Assembly (NCBI GenBank): GCA_017557715.1
Contig: JAFYYE010000170.1
Coordinates: forward strand, 1 to 8,569
Direction: 5' to 3'
Source of the DNA: Pseudobutyrivibrio sp.
Lineage (GTDB): Bacteria; Bacillota; Clostridia; Lachnospirales; Lachnospiraceae
Length of the DNA stretch: 8,569 bases
Part shown: piece by piece, positions 6,688 to 8,569 of the stretch
Position numbering within the stretch: position 1 is the first letter of the stretch
Layout of the letters: every line of letters begins with the position of its first letter
Made by a program: the position numbers and the translations under genes
The notes under the pieces: generated by a model
The model's input: the letters and a program-made list of their open reading frames with translations, nothing else
Told to the model about the DNA's origin: nothing
Databases searched by the model: none

Positions 6688-6986
6688 TCTAAAGGTACAA
6701 TATTCCATTCTTCATCTAGGTTATAAGGAAGAGTAATCTCAGGACCTTGTTTTCCATCTACATACTCCTCTGAAACATTTTCCATCATAGGATATCCAGA
6801 AACTGTCAAATTTGCATCAGTCTTTTCATCTTCTGTCCGTGAAAAAACTCCAGGATTTACCATCTCTACAGAATAAGAACTATTTGTATGCAAATCCATC
6901 CTGGTTTTATAATTTCTATATCCGAGAATAAATAATTGTAAAGAGACAACTAAAACTACTGCTATAATAATGATTCTTTTTTTCAT
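6684..6986 (-). CDS. Small membrane-anchored protein of unknown function
   Basis: This predicted 100-residue protein begins MKKRIIIIAVVLVV. It has a short basic N-terminus, a single hydrophobic segment at about residues 4-22 and a hydrophilic, acidic remainder with no cysteine, so it is most likely anchored with its C-terminus outside. I do not recognise a domain. The ATG at 6986 is preferred over an in-frame TTG at 7004, because the strong GGGAGGGG ribosome-binding site at 6995-7002 lies between them. The gene has its own promoter directly after the terminator of the preceding unit. No terminator is visible between its stop and the T-box leader, so its transcript may run into the T-box and be attenuated there. 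A real gene is supported by promoter, ribosome-binding site and a signal-anchor N-terminus, but not by homology. Confidence 0.75.
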   Translation of the reverse strand: MKKRIIIIAVVLVVSLQLFILGYRNYKTRMDLHTNSSYSVEMVNPGVFSRTEDEKTDANLTVSGYPMMENVSEEYVDGKQGPEITLPYNLDEEWNIVPLD

Positions 6987-6994
6987 AGTTTCCA

Positions 6995-7002
6995 CCCCTC
7001 CC
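6995..7002 (-). promoter_or_regulatory. Ribosome-binding site that fixes the small membrane protein start
   Basis: GGGAGGGG on the minus strand lies 8 bases before the ATG at 6986. It falls inside the reading frame that would open at the TTG at 7004, which argues for the shorter protein. Confidence 0.8.
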
Positions 7003-7026
7003 AAAGATATTAATCCTCATATGCTT

Positions 7027-7055
7027 ATAATAGTCTATAAACTTAAAACTGTCCA
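7027..7055 (-). promoter_or_regulatory. Sigma-A-type promoter of the small membrane protein gene
   Basis: A minus-strand TGGACA (7055-7050) and TATTAT (7032-7027) each match 5 of 6 consensus positions and are exactly 17 bases apart. Start of transcription is expected near 7020, giving a short leader before the ribosome-binding site. The -35 box directly abuts the T-tract of the upstream terminator. Confidence 0.8.
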
Positions 7056-7087
7056 CAAAAAATCCCAAGCCATATAGACTTGGGATT
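7056..7087 (-). terminator. Intrinsic terminator after the NUDIX unit
   Basis: On the minus strand, AATCCCAAG (7087-7079) pairs perfectly with CTTGGGATT (7069-7061) around a 9-base loop, and the 3' arm runs into six T residues. It lies 54 bases past the stop of the 96-residue protein and separates the right unit from the small membrane protein gene. Confidence 0.93.
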
Positions 7088-7141
7088 CCATCCTTGGAAA
7101 GTGCACTTATTCCTACTTTCTTTATATCGGCGTATTAAAAT

Positions 7142-7432
7142 CTATTGTTTAGAGATATGCTCTAAAACTTTTTTCATCCAGCCAAGTTCCCATTTAATCC
7201 TTACATTTAAAATCTCCGCCTGCTGATTAATAAGGTTATCAATAGTCTCCTGCTTTGAAGTCATCATCTTCATAGACTCACAGTTCTCATACATTTCATC
7301 ATACTGCGAAACCTTATTCTTAAATTCATTTTTCATCATGGAAGGAACTCCTTCCTGATTAAATACTGACTCAGCCTTTTCATGAACCTGTGTCATCTTA
7401 CCATATAATTCTTCTAATTTTGCCTTATCCAT
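7142..7432 (-). CDS. Small helical protein of unknown function
   Basis: This 96-residue protein is charged, rich in Lys, Glu and Met, and appears almost wholly alpha-helical, with heptad-like spacing that suggests a coiled coil (for example residues 1-24 and 55-90). It has no membrane segment, signal peptide or metal motif, with a single Cys near 51 and a WELGW patch at about 80-84. I do not recognise the family. The start is sound: GAGGGG lies 9 bases before ATG. It begins 6 bases after the NUDIX stop, and its ribosome-binding site overlaps the end of that gene, so the two are probably translationally coupled. A terminator follows. A role as a partner of the NUDIX enzyme is only a guess from this arrangement. 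Confidence 0.75.
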   Translation of the reverse strand: MDKAKLEELYGKMTQVHEKAESVFNQEGVPSMMKNEFKNKVSQYDEMYENCESMKMMTSKQETIDNLINQQAEILNVRIKWELGWMKKVLEHISKQ

Positions 7433-7438
7433 TGTTGT

Positions 7439-7897
7439 CTACCCCTCAATTATTGTATCTATTAAATTATCATCATTGTCATACACAAGCTTTAACGAAA
7501 AGAAATCATCCCGCTCATTTAAAAGCTTCAAAAAAGTCCTGTCGCCTTCCCAAAGATTGAGCTCCATTACCCTATCAATATCCACCCATATAAGCTCACC
7601 CTCATCACAATTCTCTGTCAGTACTCCAGAAAAATCATCACTTGTAAAAAGAATAGCATGCTCAGTCTCATCGCCCATAACAAAAGTGATATAGCCCCTG
7701 CACTTGGCAGAATTAAGAGTTAATCCAGTCTCCTCTTTAACCTCACGCATTATACAATCTAAAGGAGACTCTCCCTCTTCCACATGTCCACCAACACCAA
7801 TGTATTTACCAGCATTTATGTCCTGTTCCTTCTTGGTGCGATGCAGCATGAGATATTTATTATCTTTTATTAAATAGCAAAGAGTTGTGAGTGTCAT
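7439..7897 (-). CDS. NUDIX hydrolase, MutT-like (possible 8-oxo-dGTP diphosphatase)
   Basis: This 152-residue cytoplasmic enzyme has a complete Nudix box, GX5EX7REUXEEXGU, at residues 37-59 (GGHVEEGE followed by REVKEETGL). The acidic residues Glu52, Glu55 and Glu56 supply the Mg2+-binding site for cleaving nucleoside diphosphate-X compounds. The C-terminal EGELIWVDID and LWEGDRTFL segments (about 99-124) are typical of Firmicutes MutT-like proteins often annotated as 8-oxo-dGTP diphosphatases. The substrate is not proven by sequence, and nucleotide sugars or other dNTPs are possible. A modest AAGGGA ribosome-binding site precedes ATG. It lies 65 bases downstream of the ComEC-like gene without a terminator between, and is followed 6 bases later by the 96-residue helical protein, suggesting one transcription unit. 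Confidence 0.9.
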   Translation of the reverse strand: MTLTTLCYLIKDNKYLMLHRTKKEQDINAGKYIGVGGHVEEGESPLDCIMREVKEETGLTLNSAKCRGYITFVMGDETEHAILFTSDDFSGVLTENCDEGELIWVDIDRVMELNLWEGDRTFLKLLNERDDFFSLKLVYDNDDNLIDTIIEG

Positions 7898-7899
7898 AT

Positions 7900-7935
7900 T
7901 GTATCCCTTCTAAATTGTATGTATTCCCTCTAAAT
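7900..7935 (-). repeat. Imperfect direct repeat in the NUDIX leader
   Basis: On the plus strand, the segments 7900-7915 and 7916-7935 share TGTAT, a C/T-rich core and CTAAAT. On the minus strand each contains a Shine-Dalgarno-like run (GAGGGA and AAGGGA). Only the one nearer the gene is properly placed before the ATG. Confidence 0.5.
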
Positions 7936-7962
7936 GTTATAAGAATAGCTATTAAAAATCAA

Positions 7963-8569
7963 TCATTTCACAAAGCCATCCAAACCATTATCGTCTATAC
8001 GAATGCGTCCAGAATTCATAGTGTAATAAATCTCTGCTCCTGATGATTCAATGCGCTCAACCGCCTCTGCAGATGGGTGACCGTATCGATTTTTCTTAGC
8101 ACAGCTGATAACTGCTACATCAGGAGATAGTTTATCTAAAAAGCTACTATCTGAGCTGAATCGACTACCATGATGGCTGACTTTGAGCAGATTTACATGT
8201 CCAACCAGGCCTGATGTCGCAATAACACTTTCCTGCTCGGCAGCTATATCTCCTCCAAAGAATGCAGTATATTCAGATTTACCATCACATTTCTTATCAT
8301 AATTCATCACCAAAGACAGAGACAGCGCATTGACATCATCATAAACCTTCGCAATTGATTCTGATGGGTAAACACATTTAAAACTCATGTGTTTACAACC
8401 TATAATATCTCCCTGATTCATATATAAAATTTTGACATTCTTTTCAGATGCCAATTTCTCAATTTCTTGAAATGCATCATTATCTTCTTTAATAATATAA
8501 TTCGTAAAGACGATATTTTTAACCGCATATCCACTATCCAACACTTCTATTAATCCAGATATATGATCC
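7963..8569 (-). CDS. ComEC-type metallo-beta-lactamase domain, N-terminal part beyond the window
   Basis: The reading frame stays open to the window edge, so the gene is partial: 201 C-terminal residues are visible, beginning DHISGLIEVL. That DH is likely the end of the HxDxDH metal-binding motif. Later landmarks, with approximate positions in the visible part, are the NALSLSLVM strand (about 78-86), FFGGD (about 102-106), LLKVSHHGS (about 127-135) and CAKKNRYGHPS (about 156-166). This set fits the C-terminal domain of ComEC/Rec2, the DNA-uptake channel, which lies after its membrane helices, and also fits free-standing ComEC-like hydrolases. The membrane part cannot be seen, so comEC is not assigned. 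A GTG at 8544 is not the start, since coding similarity continues upstream of it. No terminator is seen before the NUDIX gene. Confidence 0.85.
   Translation of the reverse strand, partial: DHISGLIEVLDSGYAVKNIVFTNYIIKEDNDAFQEIEKLASEKNVKILYMNQGDIIGCKHMSFKCVYPSESIAKVYDDVNALSLSLVMNYDKKCDGKSEYTAFFGGDIAAEQESVIATSGLVGHVNLLKVSHHGSRFSSDSSFLDKLSPDVAVISCAKKNRYGHPSAEAVERIESSGAEIYYTMNSGRIRIDDNGLDGFVK

Noticed and set aside
6987..7004. A TTG start six codons upstream for the small membrane protein
   Set aside because: The extension would be encoded by the strong ribosome-binding site itself; the ATG at 6986 with that site 8 bases upstream is far more likely.
7930..7962. A promoter before the NUDIX gene (TTGATT with TATAAC)
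   Set aside because: The spacing is only 15 bases and both boxes match weakly; co-transcription with the upstream gene is simpler.
8542..8544. A GTG start for the ComEC-like protein inside the window
   Set aside because: The frame continues upstream to the window edge with DHISGL, part of the metal-binding motif of the fold, so the GTG is an internal Val codon.
1..8569. CRISPR array, transposon, phage or defence system
   Set aside because: No regularly spaced repeats, transposase, integrase, terminal inverted repeats or defence-gene domains are visible on either strand.

Overview
The window is an AT-rich stretch of a low-GC Gram-positive chromosome. The gene set points to the class Clostridia, most likely a Lachnospiraceae genus such as Butyrivibrio or Pseudobutyrivibrio: a T-box-controlled thrS, a short clostridial-type ThrRS, a PflX-like radical SAM protein, holA and PilZ proteins. 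That placement is inferred from gene content and protein sequence and was not tested by search. Every supported gene is on the minus strand, so transcription runs from the right end of the window to the left. Genes are tightly packed, with gaps of 2-22 bases or overlaps inside the operons.

Right block (7056-8569). The window opens inside a gene whose visible part is a ComEC-type metallo-beta-lactamase domain. It is followed by a NUDIX hydrolase and, 6 bases later, a 96-residue helical protein of unknown function. A strong intrinsic terminator at 7056-7087 closes this unit.

Middle block (6269-7055). A good sigma-A-like promoter at 7027-7055 starts directly after that terminator and serves a 100-residue membrane-anchored protein of unknown function. 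Its last codons overlap a second promoter, which starts a complete T-box leader. The leader has a Stem I with specifier codon ACC (Thr), a Stem IIA/B element, the T-box motif, an antiterminator and a 13-bp terminator with a GAAA loop.

Left block (6-6268). The T-box leads into thrS, then a PflX-like radical SAM protein, a secreted SGNH hydrolase, holA (DNA polymerase III delta subunit) and two tandem PilZ-domain paralogues. A 12-bp terminator with a long T-tract at 6-48 ends the unit. No internal terminator or clear internal promoter is visible, so uncharged tRNA-Thr may set expression of the whole six-gene string. Functionally it mixes translation, replication, radical chemistry, an exported hydrolase and cyclic-di-GMP sensing.

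The points most worth a second look are: the T-box, whose antiterminator encloses an unusually long 100-nt loop with two extra hairpins; a second copy of the antiterminator strand just after the terminator; the divergence of the PilZ pair at the cyclic-di-GMP signature; and the two small unknown proteins. I see no transposon, CRISPR array, tRNA, rRNA or phage gene here.
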